Below, one piece after another: positions 62,914 through 64,000 of a stretch of 64,000 nt of DNA. A program made the translations under genes and the position numbers. The stretch comes from Cystobacter fuscus DSM 2262 (GTDB taxonomy: Bacteria; Myxococcota; Myxococcia; Myxococcales; Myxococcaceae), in the NCBI RefSeq assembly GCF_000335475.2, contig NZ_ANAH02000016.1, forward strand, positions 1 to 64,000, read 5' to 3'. The notes under the pieces are model-generated. The model was given only the letters and a program-made list of their open reading frames with translations. It was not told where the DNA came from and searched no databases. The first letter of the stretch is position 1; each line of letters begins with the position of its first letter.

Positions 62914-64000
62914 ATGAACTCTCTGTATGCCTCGCTCGCCGCCTGGCTGTTGGCGGGGGCCGTGCTCTCGGGTTGTGTCCACTCCTCCCCGTCCCCCACC
63001 GAGGAGGAGTCCCTCGCGGAGATCGCCCGGTGGGAGGATCGCCGTTCGCTGGCGGATGGACGGCTGGTGGAGCGGGCGGTGCGGGGCAGCACGCCGGTCC
63101 GGATCCGGGCATTCCTCGCGCTCGCCCGCCTGCAGGCCCCCTCGACACTGGACGCGGTGGAGGTGGGACTGAAGGACGGCGAGCCCTCCGTGAAGCAGGC
63201 GGCCGCCTTCGCCGCCGGGGTGCTCGCGCTGTCGTGGGAGCCCCTCACCCCGGAGGAGAAGTCCCGGCTGGCCCGGGCGCTGCTCGCCAGCGAGTACCGG
63301 ACGCGTCAGGAGGCAGGCGGGGATGACCGCGCATTGGAGGTGGACTCGGGCGCGTACCTCACGCTGATCGACTCCCTGGGCAAGCTCGGCACGCCGGATG
63401 CGGTGGCGCGTCTGGTGGAGCGGCTATCGCTCGGGCCCGTCCTCGCGGGTCGCGCGGCCCTGGCGCTCGGGGTGGCGGGGCGCCGGGGCGCGTCGCTGGC
63501 GGAGGTTCCGCTCGCTTGGGTGGAGGGGTTGCTCCAGGCGGGCCAGCCCGAGGCCACCCGGTATGGAGGGGCCTATCTACTGGCGAACCTGAAGCGCTCC
63601 GACGCCTTGGGCCCGCTGCGCGCCTGCCTGGGCGACGGGGCGCCGGATGTCCGGGCCGTGTGCGCGAAGGGCCTGGGCGACGTGGGCGCTTCGGAGGACG
63701 CGGCGGTGGTGGGGACACTGCTCGCGGACGAGGTGCCGCGTGTGGCGGCCGAGGCGGCGCGGACGCTCGCGAAGCTGGCCGCGCGGTGCTCGGGAGACTG
63801 CACGGCGTTGGATGCGCTGGCGGGTCTCGCACCGGGGGCGGGACGCGTGGCCCGAGGGGACTCCGCCGCGGGCCATGCGTGGCTCGCGCTCGCGCAACAG
63901 GGCCTTCCCGAGGCGGGGCGCCGGGTGCTGGTGTCCCTGCGGCGCGCGCTCCAGGAGGCGGCGCCTGGGGTGGTGTCCGAGGGCGCGGCTGGGGATTTGA
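62914..64000 (+). CDS. HEAT-repeat lipoprotein, 3' end outside the window
   Basis: From ATG 62914 the frame is open to the end of the window (over 360 residues). The start MNSLYASLAAWLLAGAVLSGC ends in a lipobox. Repeats of 30-40 residues (VRIRAFLALARLQAPSTLDAV, VKQAAAFAAGVLAL, AVVGTLLADEVPRVAAEAARTLAKL) resemble HEAT/PBS repeats. In myxobacteria such lipoproteins are sometimes fused to a peptidyl-prolyl isomerase further on; the missing end would show it. It is divergent from the zinc-ribbon gene. Confidence 0.8.
   Translation, partial: MNSLYASLAAWLLAGAVLSGCVHSSPSPTEEESLAEIARWEDRRSLADGRLVERAVRGSTPVRIRAFLALARLQAPSTLDAVEVGLKDGEPSVKQAAAFAAGVLALSWEPLTPEEKSRLARALLASEYRTRQEAGGDDRALEVDSGAYLTLIDSLGKLGTPDAVARLVERLSLGPVLAGRAALALGVAGRRGASLAEVPLAWVEGLLQAGQPEATRYGGAYLLANLKRSDALGPLRACLGDGAPDVRAVCAKGLGDVGASEDAAVVGTLLADEVPRVAAEAARTLAKLAARCSGDCTALDALAGLAPGAGRVARGDSAAGHAWLALAQQGLPEAGRRVLVSLRRALQEAAPGVVSEGAAGDL

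Overview
The window looks like chromosome of a high-GC delta-proteobacterium, most probably a myxobacterium of the Cystobacter/Archangium type. The basis is very GC-rich coding sequence with strong third-position bias, a Ser/Thr kinase fused to an ATPase/TPR module, kelch and metal-binding-repeat lipoproteins, polymorphic toxin lipoproteins with immunity partners resembling the Sit (swarm-inhibition) toxins of Myxococcus, and several cytochromes P450. Species cannot be fixed from the sequence alone.

Layout. 1-1.9 kb: the 3' end of an ORF-less group II intron, then a REP-associated Y1-type transposase (RAYT) element bounded by REP-like inverted repeats and a minisatellite of those repeats. 1.9-6.3 kb: a lipoprotein, a divergent VOC/LysR pair of lower GC, and a DUF2079 membrane-protein gene broken by two homopolymer frameshifts. 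6.3-13.9 kb: kelch lipoprotein, kinase-ATPase, di-haem cytochrome c peroxidase-like lipoprotein. 13.9-21.6 kb: a complete PQQ biosynthesis operon (pqqF-A-B-C-D-E plus an S9 peptidase) in the Pseudomonas gene order, apparently acquired by transfer. 21.7-25.1 kb: two P450 genes divergent from a MarR regulator. 25.2-26.6 kb: GST and a histone-H1-tailed protein. 26.7-34.0 kb: an accessory island that follows a truncated mobA-like remnant. It carries RAYT fragments, a frameshifted AHH-nuclease toxin with its Imm11-like partner, a group II intron that has itself been hit by an IS4-family element, and a DUF6310-type toxin with its DUF5953-type partner. 34-52 kb: mostly ordinary genes (membrane sulfatase-fold enzyme, APS kinase, P450, phosphoketolase-acetate kinase operon, KaiC-like ATPase with response regulator, Map, DUF72, Smr, ferredoxin, SNF2 helicase). 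52.4-59.3 kb: a second accessory stretch with an immunity-gene remnant, two paralogous pseudokinase-like membrane proteins, a DUF2380-type toxin-domain ORF, and an AT-rich two-gene PARIS-like anti-phage system. 59.4-64 kb: a zinc-ribbon/MoxR/DUF58 operon and the start of a HEAT-repeat lipoprotein.

The three most unusual structures are: (1) the nested insertion RAYT/REP, then group II intron, then IS4 element, whose exon junctions can be read exactly; (2) the transplanted PQQ operon with a terminator between pqqA and pqqB; and (3) the PARIS-like AAA ATPase/DUF4435 pair. All function calls rest on motifs read by eye; no database search was possible.
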